Part shown: positions 27,052-36,370 of the stretch, piece after piece
Position numbering within the stretch: position 1 is the first letter of the stretch
Layout: the number at the start of each line of letters is the position of its first letter
DNA from: Haloferax marinisediminis
GTDB lineage: Archaea; Halobacteriota; Halobacteria; Halobacteriales; Haloferacaceae
DNA: 64,000 nt
NCBI RefSeq assembly: GCF_009674585.1
Contig: NZ_WKJP01000001.1
Location: 1,612,001 to 1,676,000 of the forward strand
Reading direction: 5' to 3'
Notes under the pieces: model-generated
Databases searched by the model: none
What the model was told of the DNA's origin: nothing
The model's input: the letters and a program-made list of their open reading frames with translations, nothing else
Made by a program: the position numbers and the translations under genes

Positions 27052-28056
27052 TCAGGCACCTCCACGGTATTCTTCGACGACAGTCTCCCACGAGACACGT
27101 CCCTCGCTAACGATGTTCTCGGGGGTGAGTGCTTCCGTCTCGAAGACTGCTGCCTCACTTGGGAGGTTCGGGTCGAGTCCTTGGAGGAATAACGGCAAGA
27201 CGTTCATCTCTTCTGGCGGTCTGCCGGTCTCTTCTATCGAGAGTTCGGGGACGTCACCATCGGTCACGACCACACGCGACACCATGCCGAATATCTGGTG
27301 TGGGGGACAGTAGAAGTCGTACACGCCCGGCGTTTCGAACTTGTACAGCCAGTACCCACCGACGGGCACGAGTGGCGACGAAATCGGTCCGACGCCCTCC
27401 GGGACACGGTTCTGCCGTCCGTGTCGCTCGTGGTACGCTGAAACGCCGTGGTCCGGCGTCTCTGCGCTGTAGATGACCACATCGCCCGGTTCGACTGTGA
27501 GTCCAGTCGGTTCGTAGTGGAACGCTGTGCTCTCGGCGAGGAGTGTTGCGAGTTCTTCGACCGTCAGTGTCACATCTCCCTCCGGGGTCGGCGCAGTTAC
27601 TTCGGCGGTCGGGTCGCTCAGTTCGCCGGCCTCGACGACGCCGTCTGCGGCAGCGGCGTTGATTTCAGCAATCGTGTCCTCGTCGAGGACACCCGGTGCT
27701 GTGAAGGCGAACAACTCCTCCGGGAGGTCGATGTGTAGTTCGACCTCGTGTGCCGGTCTGACGGGTTGTTTGAACGCCTCGAAGCAGTCTTCCCCTGATT
27801 CTCCCGAACACGGGTTTGGTTCCGCCGATGCGTACCCGAATATCGGGTCTAACTCGTTCGGTTCTGGCCCACCACCACTGTTACCGTTGTCCGGTGTCGA
27901 ATCGTCTTCTCCGTTCTCGTCACTCTGTGCGACGGCAGTTCCCATCGCCATCCCGAGAAACGCCGATGCCCCAGCGGCGCGCAGGAGACTCCGACGTGCT
28001 ATCGGGAGCCACTGTTGCTCGTCGCTCGGTTCACCCGCTGCTGGTGTGATTGTCAC
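27052..28056 (-). CDS. Tat-exported cupredoxin (blue-copper) protein
   Basis: A 334-residue protein starting at GTG 28056 behind a TTTATATT box. The N-terminus has a twin-arginine signal (ARRSLLRAAGASAFLG) followed by AVAQ. A low-complexity Asp/Asn/Ser/Gly linker comes next. A middle region of about 120 residues contains a Cys pair (NPCSGESGEDCF). The C-terminal cupredoxin domain carries the copper ligands: His in PDHGVSAY, then FYCPPHQIFGM (Cys, His, Met). A small electron carrier outside the membrane is likely; the partner is unknown. No cytoplasmic redox gene adjoins it. Confidence 0.87.
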   Translation of the reverse strand: MTITPAAGEPSDEQQWLPIARRSLLRAAGASAFLGMAMGTAVAQSDENGEDDSTPDNGNSGGGPEPNELDPIFGYASAEPNPCSGESGEDCFEAFKQPVRPAHEVELHIDLPEELFAFTAPGVLDEDTIAEINAAAADGVVEAGELSDPTAEVTAPTPEGDVTLTVEELATLLAESTAFHYEPTGLTVEPGDVVIYSAETPDHGVSAYHERHGRQNRVPEGVGPISSPLVPVGGYWLYKFETPGVYDFYCPPHQIFGMVSRVVVTDGDVPELSIEETGRPPEEMNVLPLFLQGLDPNLPSEAAVFETEALTPENIVSEGRVSWETVVEEYRGGA

Positions 28057-28244
28057 ATTCTACCACCATATGAAATGACAACGTGTTCAAATATAAACTC
28101 GCGTAACGTTCAATGTTGTTGATAATCAGACGGTATTGAAAAGCGTGGAATACTGGTGGTACGATTCGCGAGAACGGCTATCACGCAGACGTATTCGACC
28201 GAAAAGAGAAGAAAAGAGAGTGACCAGCGTCGAGCGACTATCGC

Positions 28245-29318
28245 TCAGTCGGCGGACTGGACGGGTTCTGCGAGGTCGATTTCGCCCGCGTCGAGTTCGG
28301 CTTCGACTTCACGGGCGGCTTTGACCATGTTCTCCATCTTCTGGTAGGCCACCTTGCGGGGCAGGAGTTTCACACCACAGTCCGGCGAGATGGTGAGTTT
28401 CTCCGGTGGGACGACCTTCAGACCCTGCTTGATGTTCTCTTTGATCTCCTCGACCGTCTCGACTTCCGCGTCGTGAACGTCGACGACACCGAGCGCGAGG
28501 TCGGGTTCGAACTCGGGGTCGGTGAACACGTCGATTTGGTCGTAGCCACCGTTGCAGAGCTCCACGTCGAACTCGTCGATGGGGAAGTCGTTGAGTTCGG
28601 GGTAGATGCGCGAGTAGTCACCGTAACAGACGTGCAGGCCGATGCGAACCTCGTCCGGGACGCCCGAGACGATGCGTTCGAGACACTCGCCGACGATGGC
28701 GTGGTCGTCGGGCGTCGTCGCCAGTGCGGGTTCGTCGATTTGGATGTACGTCGCGCCTGCGTTGACGAGCTGCTCGATTTCCTCGTTGACGAGGTCGGCG
28801 AGGGCGTAGGCGAGTTCTGCCTCGCTGTCGTAGTGTTCGTTGAACGACCAGCTGGCGAGGGTGTACGGACCCGTGATGGGTACCTTGACGGGCTTGGAAG
28901 CGACGTCGCGGGTGAACTCGAACTCGTCGACGAGCCACGGTTCGTCGTACTCGACCTCTCCGACGACGGAGGGCTTGTCGAAGTAGTTGTGGCCCCAGAC
29001 CTTCACTGGGCCGTTGAACTCGTAGCCCGGGATGCGGTGGGCGAAGTACTCGACCATCTCTTCACGGCGCATCTCGCCGTCGACGACGGTGTCGAGACCA
29101 GCGCGCTCGTGTTCGTTCGTGATGACGCGACAGGCGTCGTCGTGGGCCTCGTGGAGGTGCTCTTCGGTGAACTTGGAGTCGGGGTCCTCGGCGAGGTCGT
29201 TCGCGCGGTTGAGCCACTTCGGCTTCGGGTACGACCCGACGACGGTCGTGAGCAGGAAGTGTTCGTTCTCGTGGTTCTCGGGGCGGAACTGCTCGCGGTT
29301 CTCGGCGTCACGGCTCAT
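28245..29318 (-). CDS. metE: Methionine synthase, catalytic half (MetE C-terminal type)
   Basis: A 357-residue protein corresponding to the C-terminal half of cobalamin-independent MetE, which transfers a methyl group to homocysteine. Zinc ligands are visible as HVCYG (His and Cys) and SPDCGVK (Cys), with the Glu expected between them. TTVVGSYPKP opens the barrel and QIDEPAL binds homocysteine. Its ATG overlaps the stop of the upstream gene (29315-30325), a second MetE-like half. Together they look like MetE split in two; folate use is not proven. Confidence 0.9.
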   Translation of the reverse strand: MSRDAENREQFRPENHENEHFLLTTVVGSYPKPKWLNRANDLAEDPDSKFTEEHLHEAHDDACRVITNEHERAGLDTVVDGEMRREEMVEYFAHRIPGYEFNGPVKVWGHNYFDKPSVVGEVEYDEPWLVDEFEFTRDVASKPVKVPITGPYTLASWSFNEHYDSEAELAYALADLVNEEIEQLVNAGATYIQIDEPALATTPDDHAIVGECLERIVSGVPDEVRIGLHVCYGDYSRIYPELNDFPIDEFDVELCNGGYDQIDVFTDPEFEPDLALGVVDVHDAEVETVEEIKENIKQGLKVVPPEKLTISPDCGVKLLPRKVAYQKMENMVKAAREVEAELDAGEIDLAEPVQSAD

Positions 29319-30325
29319 GCTTCCACCTCCAGTTCGTCTTCGGTCGCAGCAGCGAGTGCAGCGAGTTTCTCCGTCGCGCGGTTCTCCGGCAGGTAGAACA
29401 GTTCGGTGTTAGAGGTCACGTACGCAGTGTCGAACGTCTTGTTCTGGACGCGGTCGAGCGTCCACTCGACGCGCTCGCGGACCGTCGCAGGGTCTTCGAC
29501 CAGCGTGTTCTGGCCGTCGACGAGGCCGAGCGCGATGTCGTCTTTCGTGCCGTACTCGTTGATGTTGTAGAACGTCTGGTCGCGGTCACCGGCGACGAAG
29601 TCGAAGCCGATTGCGTCCACGTCGGCGTCCATCAGGTGCGCGTAGACTTTCTCTTCGAGCGACCCCCAGTAGGTGTGGACGACGACGTTGGCGTCCGTAG
29701 CGTCGGCGACTGCCGAGATGGCTTCGGGAACCTGCGCGTCGATGTCTTCGGCCGGCGGCGACTCGACGAGCGAGGGTTCGAGGAGGAACAGCGTCTCGTG
29801 TTCCGGGAAGGCGTCGACTTCGCCGGCGAGGAACTCACTGACTGCATCGAGGAACTCCGCCTCGTCTCCGTAGTACTCGTCGGTCGAGAGGTCAGCCAGC
29901 GAGTACGGACCGGGGAGAACGGCCTGCAGCGACTCGTCGCCGAGGAGGTCGGCCGTCTTGTCGAGTTCGGCCGCGACGTCACCGGAGAAGGTGAGTTCGC
30001 CGCGGACCTGCGGGTCGCGGTAGAAGTTGTTGTTGTCGTAGTAGCGGACGATACCGCCGGTCTCGACGTTCTCGTGGACCGTCAGCGGGTGCGCGAGCAT
30101 GTCGTCCCAGCGGAGTTGGCCTTCGACGACGTGGTCGAGGCCGGCGTCGACTTGCTCAGAGACGACTTCCTCGCGGGCGCGGTCGTACGCGCTCACGATA
30201 TCCGAGCCTTCGTTGCCGGAGATGAGGTCGTGTTTCTGGTGTCCTTTGAGGTCGGAGAGCGTCTGCTTCGCCCAATCCGGGAGGGGATACAGCCCCGGTG
30301 TTGTCGAGACGAGTTCGGTCATCAC
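29315..30325 (-). CDS. MetE-like protein lacking zinc ligands (N-terminal half type)
   Basis: A 336-residue homologue of the other half of MetE. Fold landmarks align with the downstream gene (LPGPYSLAD versus ITGPYTLAS; VDGQNTLVED versus VDVHDAEVET), but the zinc positions are changed: HTYWG in place of HVCYG, and no CG in the last motif (VTSNTELFYLP). The catalytic centre is thus absent, as in the N-terminal domain of full-length MetE, which helps bind the methyl donor. Translational coupling with the catalytic gene argues for a two-subunit enzyme. Confidence 0.82.
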   Translation of the reverse strand: MMTELVSTTPGLYPLPDWAKQTLSDLKGHQKHDLISGNEGSDIVSAYDRAREEVVSEQVDAGLDHVVEGQLRWDDMLAHPLTVHENVETGGIVRYYDNNNFYRDPQVRGELTFSGDVAAELDKTADLLGDESLQAVLPGPYSLADLSTDEYYGDEAEFLDAVSEFLAGEVDAFPEHETLFLLEPSLVESPPAEDIDAQVPEAISAVADATDANVVVHTYWGSLEEKVYAHLMDADVDAIGFDFVAGDRDQTFYNINEYGTKDDIALGLVDGQNTLVEDPATVRERVEWTLDRVQNKTFDTAYVTSNTELFYLPENRATEKLAALAAATEDELEVEA

Positions 30326-30381
30326 CCGTCGCTAAGAAATGACGCCGTATAATATTTCCTGTATGGACAAATGCGTGTGAG

Positions 30382-30978
30382 TTATTTTAGTGCGAGAACC
30401 GTGAGCGTCTCGTAGGGGTACGACTCCTGAACGACGACTTCGTGACCGAAGCCGTTCTCTTCAGCCCGAGCGAGGACCTCGTCGTATCCGGTCAGACTGC
30501 TCACGAGGAGGTACACCTCACCGCCGGGTTTGAGCACCCGACCGACAGTGTCGAGAAACGGATTGATGATTTCGCGGCCGTCTTTCCCGCCGGTGAGTGC
30601 GACTTCCATCCAGTCGTCGCGGGCCGCTTCGAGGTCTTCGGGGAGGTACGGCGGGTTGAACGCGACGGCGTCGAACGAGTCGTCACGGAAGGGCGAGACG
30701 AGATTCCCACGCACCACGTGGAACCCACGCTCGCCCTCCTCGCGGAGTGCAGCAGACCGCTCTGCTGCCTGCTCGCACGCGTGTGGATTCAGGTCGCTCG
30801 CCACCACCTCGGCGTCCGTCTTTCGGACGAGTTGTTCTGCCACCCACCCGGACCCGGTGCCGACTTCGAGGACACGACCAGAGACACGTCCGATAACGGC
30901 CTGTGCGAGGAGGCCCGAGTCTTCGGCGGGTTGGTAGACGGAGGTGTTCATCCCGCGGCGTTCTGCGAGGTCAGTCAT
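30382..30978 (-). CDS. HemK2/PrmC-like protein glutamine methyltransferase
   Basis: A 198-residue SAM-dependent methyltransferase. Motif I is VLEVGTGSGWVAEQL and the substrate-glutamine motif is FNPPYLP. The compact size (no N-terminal helical domain) matches the archaeal/eukaryotic HemK2 (Mtq2) family that methylates the GGQ glutamine of release factor aRF1. An in-frame ATG at 30954 (MNTSVYQPAED) is an equally plausible start. It overlaps the end of the mscS gene by 8 bases, so it belongs to the ksgA-mscS transcript. Confidence 0.87.
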   Translation of the reverse strand: MTDLAERRGMNTSVYQPAEDSGLLAQAVIGRVSGRVLEVGTGSGWVAEQLVRKTDAEVVASDLNPHACEQAAERSAALREEGERGFHVVRGNLVSPFRDDSFDAVAFNPPYLPEDLEAARDDWMEVALTGGKDGREIINPFLDTVGRVLKPGGEVYLLVSSLTGYDEVLARAEENGFGHEVVVQESYPYETLTVLALK

Positions 30979-32173
30979 TTCGGCCCTCAGAGGGTCCGCT
31001 GTTCTGGGGAGTGGCCTGCGATGGGGCGTCAGTGAGTGGAACCGGCCCCGACTGTCCGCGCGACGAGAGTTCGCGCTGTGGGAACGGGATGCTGATGTCC
31101 GCTTCGTCGAACGCCTCGCGGATGGCGCTGATTACGGCGGTCTGCGCTTGCCACTTGCGGCGCGCACTCGGGCGGTCTATCCACGGACGCACCCCGAGGA
31201 CGACGGCGGAGTCGTCGAACCGCTTGGCGACGACCTGTGGTTGGGGCACCGACATGGTCTCGTCGAGGCTTTCGACGGCATCCTGTGCCACCGAGGCGGC
31301 GTGGTCGAGGTCTGTCTCGTAGTCGACGCCGACTTCCACTTCGAGACGGAGTCGGCCCTTACGACTCCGATTGACGAGGCTCTCGGAACTCACCACGTCG
31401 TTCGGAATCATCACGTACTCCCCGTCGAACGTCTGGATTCGGGTGTTCACGACCGTGATATCGGTGACGATGCCCTCGTGATTTCCGACTTCGACCCAGT
31501 CGCCGATTTCGAACGGTCGGGAGAACATCAAGACGAAGCCTGCGATGAGGGCACCGAGCGTCTGTCTCGCGGCCATCCCGACCACGATACCGAGGAATCC
31601 GGCCCCGACGAGGATGCCACCGAGGTCCGCCTGCCAGATTCCGAGGATGACGACGACGGCGACGAGGTACGTCGAAACCTGCGCGAGACGGAAGATAATC
31701 TCGCGCTGGTGGTCGGATATCTCGGGTCGCGTACTCGCGACTTCGCTGATGAGTCTGCCGAGGACGGTAGTGACGACGTACGCACCGACGAGGAACGCCG
31801 CAGAGAGGGCAATCTGCACGAGTGTGTCCGTCCCGAGTCCGTACTGTTCGGACAACGTGGCGATGTCGCCCGAAGACGACCAGACCGAAAAGAGGAACAC
31901 TCCACCGAGGACGACACCGACGAGGCGGAACAGCGTGACGCCGAGGTGCCAGATAGCCGACGAGACGTTCTCGGAATCTCTGTCGTGCAGTCGCGCACCG
32001 AGCGACCAGATGGCGACGATTACAGCGAGCGCCAGGGCGCTCGCGCCGATGCGCAACTCGACCGACGGGAACAACGTCGCAAAGTCGATTGGTGCGTTGC
32101 TCTGGAGGGCGACTATCGAGTGTGTGTGAGGAGACATGGAGGACAGAAGGGAGGCGTACACGGGGTGTGTCAT
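30971..32173 (-). CDS. mscS: MscS-type mechanosensitive channel
   Basis: A 400-residue membrane protein with about five spans. The pore-lining helix and following beta domain show the family pattern GAGFLGIVVGMAARQTLGALIAGFVLMFSRPFEIGDWV. The C-terminal domain is acidic and ends in a Ser/Pro-rich tail. It opens on hypo-osmotic shock to release solutes, a sensible need for a halophile. An internal ATG at 32137 is another possible start. It follows the ksgA stop at 32177 by 3 bases. Confidence 0.9.
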   Translation of the reverse strand: MTHPVYASLLSSMSPHTHSIVALQSNAPIDFATLFPSVELRIGASALALAVIVAIWSLGARLHDRDSENVSSAIWHLGVTLFRLVGVVLGGVFLFSVWSSSGDIATLSEQYGLGTDTLVQIALSAAFLVGAYVVTTVLGRLISEVASTRPEISDHQREIIFRLAQVSTYLVAVVVILGIWQADLGGILVGAGFLGIVVGMAARQTLGALIAGFVLMFSRPFEIGDWVEVGNHEGIVTDITVVNTRIQTFDGEYVMIPNDVVSSESLVNRSRKGRLRLEVEVGVDYETDLDHAASVAQDAVESLDETMSVPQPQVVAKRFDDSAVVLGVRPWIDRPSARRKWQAQTAVISAIREAFDEADISIPFPQRELSSRGQSGPVPLTDAPSQATPQNSGPSEGRND

Positions 32174-32176
32174 AGT

Positions 32177-33040
32177 TTACAAGCCGACGTCTGCGGCCAG
32201 TTGGGCGAGTTCGGCGAACTCTGCGGGTGCCATGTTTCCGGCGCGTTTCCGGAGGACGTCTTCGTCAGCGGCATCGACGACTGCGTCGGGGTCGGACAAC
32301 CCAGAGATGTGTGGCGTGTTTCGAATCCCGTTGCGAATCGTCTTGCGACGCTGGGTGAACAACGCCTTCACGAAGTCGAGGAAGAACTCCTCGTCGTCGA
32401 CCTCGTAGTCCGGCGCACGCGGCGTCACGCGGACGATGGCGCTCTGGACAGCGGGTTTGGGGGCGAAAGCTTCACGAGGAACGATTTCACAGACGTCGAC
32501 CTCGCCGTAGTGTTGTGCGCTCACCGAGAGGCGGCCGTACTCGGACGTTCCCGAGTCGGCGGCCATCCGCTCGCCGAACTCTTTCTGGAACATGAGCACG
32601 AGCGGTTTTCCTCGCGGGAGGAGACGGAACGATATCTCCGAGGAGATGCCGTACGGGAGGTTCGAGACACACGCCGTGAACTCGGGGAGGTCCACCTCGA
32701 GTGCGTCGCCTTCGATGACCGTGAGGCGACCCGCCTCGACTTCGTCGGCGAACTCACGGCGGAGATGCGCCGCGAACGTCCCGTCCTGTTCGACGACGGT
32801 CACACGGTCTGCGACGTCGAGGAGTCGGTCGGTCAGGACGCCCGGTCCACCACCGATTTCGAGGATGTGAGATTTGTCTGTGTCCTCGGGGAGATACGTC
32901 GGGATTCGGTCGACGACGCGGTCGTCGACGAGGAAGTGCTGGTCTCGGTCGGGGTCACCGCGGACGCCTGCCCGGCGGATGAGCGCGTCCGGGTCGCGTG
33001 TGCCGGCCGCGCGAGCCTGTTCGCTTCCGTCGCTCGTCAT
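32177..33040 (-). CDS. ksgA: 16S rRNA (adenine) dimethyltransferase
   Basis: A 287-residue KsgA/Dim1 enzyme that dimethylates two adjacent adenines near the 3' end of 16S rRNA during late small-subunit assembly. Motifs: QHFLVDDRVVDRI near the N-terminus, ILEIGGGPGVLTDRLL for SAM, and SNLPYGISSEI for adenine binding. The all-helical C-terminal domain (FFLDFVKALFTQRRKTIRNG) is typical. The short gap to the upstream DUF655 gene (43 bases) suggests one transcript. Confidence 0.95.
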   Translation of the reverse strand: MTSDGSEQARAAGTRDPDALIRRAGVRGDPDRDQHFLVDDRVVDRIPTYLPEDTDKSHILEIGGGPGVLTDRLLDVADRVTVVEQDGTFAAHLRREFADEVEAGRLTVIEGDALEVDLPEFTACVSNLPYGISSEISFRLLPRGKPLVLMFQKEFGERMAADSGTSEYGRLSVSAQHYGEVDVCEIVPREAFAPKPAVQSAIVRVTPRAPDYEVDDEEFFLDFVKALFTQRRKTIRNGIRNTPHISGLSDPDAVVDAADEDVLRKRAGNMAPAEFAELAQLAADVGL

Positions 33041-33083
33041 TGCCAGAGGTAGCGTGTGCGGCCGGGTAAAACTCCCGTTCCAC

Positions 33084-33674
33084 TTATTGGTCGTTTCGAA
33101 CGAACGTCTTGTACTTCACGTCGTCGTCGTGGAGTTCGTCGAGGATGCGCTCGACGATGACCTCTTTCGGATGGTGAAGCCCGGAGACGCGCTCGTGGAG
33201 GTCGTCGAACGACTCGAACGGGCCGTAGCGCTTCCGCTCTTCGAGAATCTTGTCCCGCAGCTTCTTGCCGATACCGGGGAGCAAGTTGAGTTGGTGGAGG
33301 CGAAGCGTAATCGGTTGGGCCTCGTTGTAGAAGTTCACGAAGCGTGCTTCGTCGGCGTCGACAATGTCCTGGACGACGTACTCTAATTCGGAGTCCGCCG
33401 TATTCGAGAGGTCACCGTACGACAACCGCTCGACGTTCTGGACGACTTCGCGGTCTGCAACTGGCGCGACGACGACGCGGTCGCCGATGCTCACGTCCGC
33501 GTCTTCAGCCAGCGTCAACTCGAGGAGACGGAAGTTCGACTCGTCGAGCGCGTAGGCGATGGGCTCTGCGTCGAACCGTCGTCGGCCATCATTTTGACGC
33601 CCGTGCCGGAGCACGTCGAGCAACACGGCGTACTCGACCGTTGCGTCGGCGTCGCCGCTCTCCGAAGCTGTCAT
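33084..33674 (-). CDS. DUF655 family RNA-binding-type protein
   Basis: A 196-residue protein of the archaeal DUF655 family. The first half is a beta-rich fold with RRFDAEPIAYALDESNFRLLELTL. The second half carries a helix-hairpin-helix (LNLLPGIGKKLRDKILEERKRYGPFESF), a nucleic acid-binding motif. It is conserved between rpoF and ksgA in many archaea, which hints at a role in rRNA processing or ribosome assembly, unproven. Confidence 0.88.
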   Translation of the reverse strand: MTASESGDADATVEYAVLLDVLRHGRQNDGRRRFDAEPIAYALDESNFRLLELTLAEDADVSIGDRVVVAPVADREVVQNVERLSYGDLSNTADSELEYVVQDIVDADEARFVNFYNEAQPITLRLHQLNLLPGIGKKLRDKILEERKRYGPFESFDDLHERVSGLHHPKEVIVERILDELHDDDVKYKTFVRNDQ

Positions 33675-33727
33675 GTCAGTAGATACGACGAGGCTATATT
33701 TAAATAGTTGGCCGCGCCGTCGCCCGT

Positions 33728-34084
33728 TCAGACGTACTTGGCGACGACGTTGAGAATCTCGTCGAGTTCGTCGCCAGAGAGTGCGTACCGTTGCTGGGCG
33801 AACACCGCACGCAGTTCGTCGCGGGACTCCGGCAGGAGGTCCGCGATTTTGATTGCGGTGGGGGCGTCGACTTTCTCAAGTTCGGCGAGCTCCTCGACGA
33901 GTTCGCGAGATTCCTCGGGGTCGAGGTGGGCGAACCGGTTGACGTGCTCGATTGCACGCGCCAGCTCGTAGCGCATCTCGCGCTCTTCGTCGGCAGCGCG
34001 TTCCGCCTCAACCTCGGCGAGGAGTTCTTTGACCTCAGACGTGGTCAGGTACTCCTCGTCGAGCTTTTCTTTGAAGATGGTCAT
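33728..34084 (-). CDS. rpoF: RNA polymerase subunit Rpo4 (F)
   Basis: A 118-residue Rpb4-like subunit that pairs with Rpo7 to form the stalk of archaeal RNA polymerase. Landmarks: EYLTTSEVKELLAEVE near the start and the C-terminal HRDC-like region LPESRDELRAVFAQQRYAL ... EILNVVAKYV. It follows rpl21e by 3 bases, the usual euryarchaeal order rpl21e-rpoF-DUF655-ksgA. Confidence 0.95.
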   Translation of the reverse strand: MTIFKEKLDEEYLTTSEVKELLAEVEAERAADEEREMRYELARAIEHVNRFAHLDPEESRELVEELAELEKVDAPTAIKIADLLPESRDELRAVFAQQRYALSGDELDEILNVVAKYV

Positions 34085-34087
34085 CGC

Positions 34088-34378
34088 TTACTGCTGGGCG
34101 CGCAGGTGAGCGGGCCGGACGATAACCAGCTTCTCTTTGCCACCGTCGTTGATCTGGACCTTGAACGCACGGCCCTGTTTCCCGACGACCTCACCGGTGA
34201 GGCCGTTGAAGCGCGGGTGGAACCGTCCCTCGCGCACGCTCGGGTCGAGGTTGAGATGAACCTTCTGACCCTCGTCGAATTCGGCGATAGAGCGCTGCGG
34301 CGGCGAAGTACCGCGCTCGCGCGGCTTGTTCGAGAGCTTTCCTCGCGTCCCCTTCATTGGACCATTGGAGCTCGGCAT
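34088..34378 (-). CDS. rpl21e: Ribosomal protein L21e
   Basis: A 96-residue large-subunit protein. It contains [36 protein letters not shown] and a basic C-terminus ending RPAHLRAQQ. The start is the ATG at 34378 ([10 protein letters not shown]); the much longer open frame upstream is antisense to the PLP enzyme gene and rejected. TTTATAAT about 28 bases ahead of the ATG (near 34410) is a strong promoter for the L21e-rpoF-DUF655-ksgA series. Confidence 0.96.
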   Translation of the reverse strand: MPSSNGPMKGTRGKLSNKPRERGTSPPQRSIAEFDEGQKVHLNLDPSVREGRFHPRFNGLTGEVVGKQGRAFKVQINDGGKEKLVIVRPAHLRAQQ

Positions 34379-34501
34379 AGTCGTGAGAACGAGTACTTGC
34401 GTCGCCATTATAAATTGCACGTTACGAACCGCGCGTGTGCATCTCCCGCGTGGTCGCGGCGGAGGGACGGACTTAACCCGAGTCGGTGCGGGGGTTCGCG
34501 T

Positions 34502-35662
34502 ATGACCGAAGACGAGCGACGCATCGAGACGCGCGCCATCCACGCTGGGCAGGAGCCCGACGAGGAGACGGGCGCGCTCATGACGCCAATCTACGCGAAC
34601 TCCACGTACGTACAGGACGGCCCTGGCGACCACCGTGGCTACGAATACTCTCGGACGGGGAATCCGACGCGGACCGACCTCGAAACGAATCTCGCGGCGC
34701 TCGAAGGCGGCTCGTACGGCCGGGCGTTCTCCTCGGGGATGGGTGCAATCAACACCGTCCTCAACCTGCTCGAAGCGGGCGACCACGTCGTCGCCGGCAA
34801 CGACGTCTATGGGGGAACACACCGCATCTTCACGCAGGTCTACGAGAAGTACGACCTCGAATTCGACTTCGTCGAGACGACCGACCACGACGCCGTCCGC
34901 GACGCTGTCCGCGACGAGACGGAACTCGTGTGGGTCGAGACGCCGACGAACCCCCTCATGCGCGTCAACGACATCGAAGCGCTGGCCGACATCGCCCACG
35001 AAGCCGATGCGCTCTGCGCCGTCGACAACACCTTCGCGACGCCGTACCTCCAGCGCCCGCTCGAACACGGTGCCGACATCGTCTCGCACTCGCTGACGAA
35101 GTACCTCGGTGGCCACTCCGACATCGTCGGTGGCGCGCTCGTCACCGACGACGAGGAGCTCGACGAGGAGATTGGCTTCTACCAGAACTCCGTGGGTGCG
35201 ACGCCCTCGCCGTTCGACTGCTTCCTCGTCCTCCGTGGGACGAAGACGCTGCCCGTCCGCATGGACCGTCACTGCGACAACGCCCGTGAACTCGCCGCGT
35301 GGCTCGACGACCACGAAGCCGTCTCTGAAGTGTTCTATCCCGGTCTCGACTCCCACCCGCAACACGAACTCGCGGCCGAACAGATGGACGACTTCGGCGG
35401 CATGCTCTCGTTCGAACTGGACGGGACGCTCGAACAGGCGTCGACAGTCGTCAAAGAGACCGAGGTGTTCACGCTCGCCGAGAGCCTCGGCGGCGTCGAG
35501 AGTCTCATCGAGCAACCCGCGGCGATGACGCACGCCGCCATCCCCCGCGAAGAACGTCTCGAAGCGGGACTCACCGACGGTCTCATCCGTGTCTCGGTCG
35601 GCATCGAACACATCGACGACATGAAAGCAGACTTCGAACAGGCGTTCGGCGAAGCGTTCTGA
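34502..35662 (+). CDS. Cystathionine gamma-synthase/lyase family PLP enzyme
   Basis: A 386-residue Cys/Met metabolism enzyme. The PLP lysine is in [22 protein letters not shown] near the N-terminus and [18 protein letters not shown] near the C-terminus are family signatures. Members act as cystathionine gamma-synthase, gamma-lyase or O-acyl-homoserine sulfhydrylase and cannot be told apart by eye; the lack of a Tyr-to-variant marker prevents a choice. It starts at ATG 34502 about 27 bases behind a CTTAACC box. The MetE pair nearby would use homocysteine from this pathway. Confidence 0.88.
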   Translation: MTEDERRIETRAIHAGQEPDEETGALMTPIYANSTYVQDGPGDHRGYEYSRTGNPTRTDLETNLAALEGGSYGRAFSSGMGAINTVLNLLEAGDHVVAGNDVYGGTHRIFTQVYEKYDLEFDFVETTDHDAVRDAVRDETELVWVETPTNPLMRVNDIEALADIAHEADALCAVDNTFATPYLQRPLEHGADIVSHSLTKYLGGHSDIVGGALVTDDEELDEEIGFYQNSVGATPSPFDCFLVLRGTKTLPVRMDRHCDNARELAAWLDDHEAVSEVFYPGLDSHPQHELAAEQMDDFGGMLSFELDGTLEQASTVVKETEVFTLAESLGGVESLIEQPAAMTHAAIPREERLEAGLTDGLIRVSVGIEHIDDMKADFEQAFGEAF

Positions 35663-35781
35663 CCGGGGTCTCGTCTTCTCATTTCCTCCTCGAAGAACGC
35701 CGTTCTGGGCATCGAAACGGTTGTTTCCGACTTCTGGGAACCCGAGCAAGGGTTATAGACTATGACGATGAATCATTACAT

Positions 35782-36036
35782 ATGTCCCAGGAGTCAGCAT
35801 CACTGAGCGCAGAGTTCGTCCAACAACCGACCCCAGAACTGGTCGACCACGTATTCGTCGACTCCGACGACCGAGAGGGAACGAGCCACAGCGCCGAACA
35901 GTTCGGTATCGGCCTCGCCGGCGGTGTCCTCCTCGGCGGAATCGTAGGTCTCATCGTGGGATCGCTCCAGCTTGGCGTCCTGTACGGGTTACTCTTCGGC
36001 GTCGTCGTCGGCCTCTACCTGATGGAAGTCCGCTGA
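35782..36036 (+). CDS. Small glycine-zipper membrane protein
   Basis: An 84-residue protein: a soluble, acidic first 40 residues (VQQPTPELVDHVFVDSDD) followed by two hydrophobic segments rich in GxxxG spacing (GIGLAGGVLLGGIVGLIVG and LYGLLFGVVVGLYL). Such glycine zippers pack helices or form oligomers. A TTATAGA element about 27 bases upstream suits a leaderless promoter. Family unknown. Confidence 0.65.
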   Translation: MSQESASLSAEFVQQPTPELVDHVFVDSDDREGTSHSAEQFGIGLAGGVLLGGIVGLIVGSLQLGVLYGLLFGVVVGLYLMEVR

Positions 36037-36101
36037 GACGGTCGCTCGCCAACGCAGTCGCTCAGCGGGATGCAGTTTCGCGGAAAAGGTCGGTCGTTCA
36101 G

Positions 36102-36368
36102 TTAGATACGGCCGACGTTCTCGACGGAGACGGACTCGACGCCGTCGACTTCCGTGAACGCCTCTTCGACAGCCTCGGTGCCGCCAGCGTCGTCAGGGAC
36201 GATGACCGTCGGCAGGAGTGCGACGAGACCGAACGCGACGTCGTCGCGCTCGAATCCCTTGATCTTCGCACCCTCGGGGAGGGAGTCTTCGAGCTTGTCC
36301 TCGAGGTCGTCGAGGTCCAGCTCGGGGCTGTTCGGCATGACCTTGATTTTAGCGGCTACTTTTCCCAT
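36102..36368 (-). CDS. ef1B: Elongation factor 1-beta
   Basis: An 88-residue guanine-exchange domain that recycles aEF-1[22 protein letters not shown] and the [16 protein letters not shown] stretch are family signatures; the length matches the minimal archaeal protein. It starts at ATG 36368, two bases after the stop of the zinc microprotein gene, so the pair is co-transcribed. Confidence 0.94.
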   Translation of the reverse strand: MGKVAAKIKVMPNSPELDLDDLEDKLEDSLPEGAKIKGFERDDVAFGLVALLPTVIVPDDAGGTEAVEEAFTEVDGVESVSVENVGRI

Positions 36369-36370
36369 GA

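Noticed and set aside
30944-33052. 702-residue ORF on the plus strand
   Set aside because: It overlaps mscS and ksgA, both well-supported families, and its composition is that of a shadow frame.
34379-35749. Upstream extension of rpl21e
   Set aside because: The extension is antisense to the PLP enzyme; L21e proteins start at the ATG 34378.
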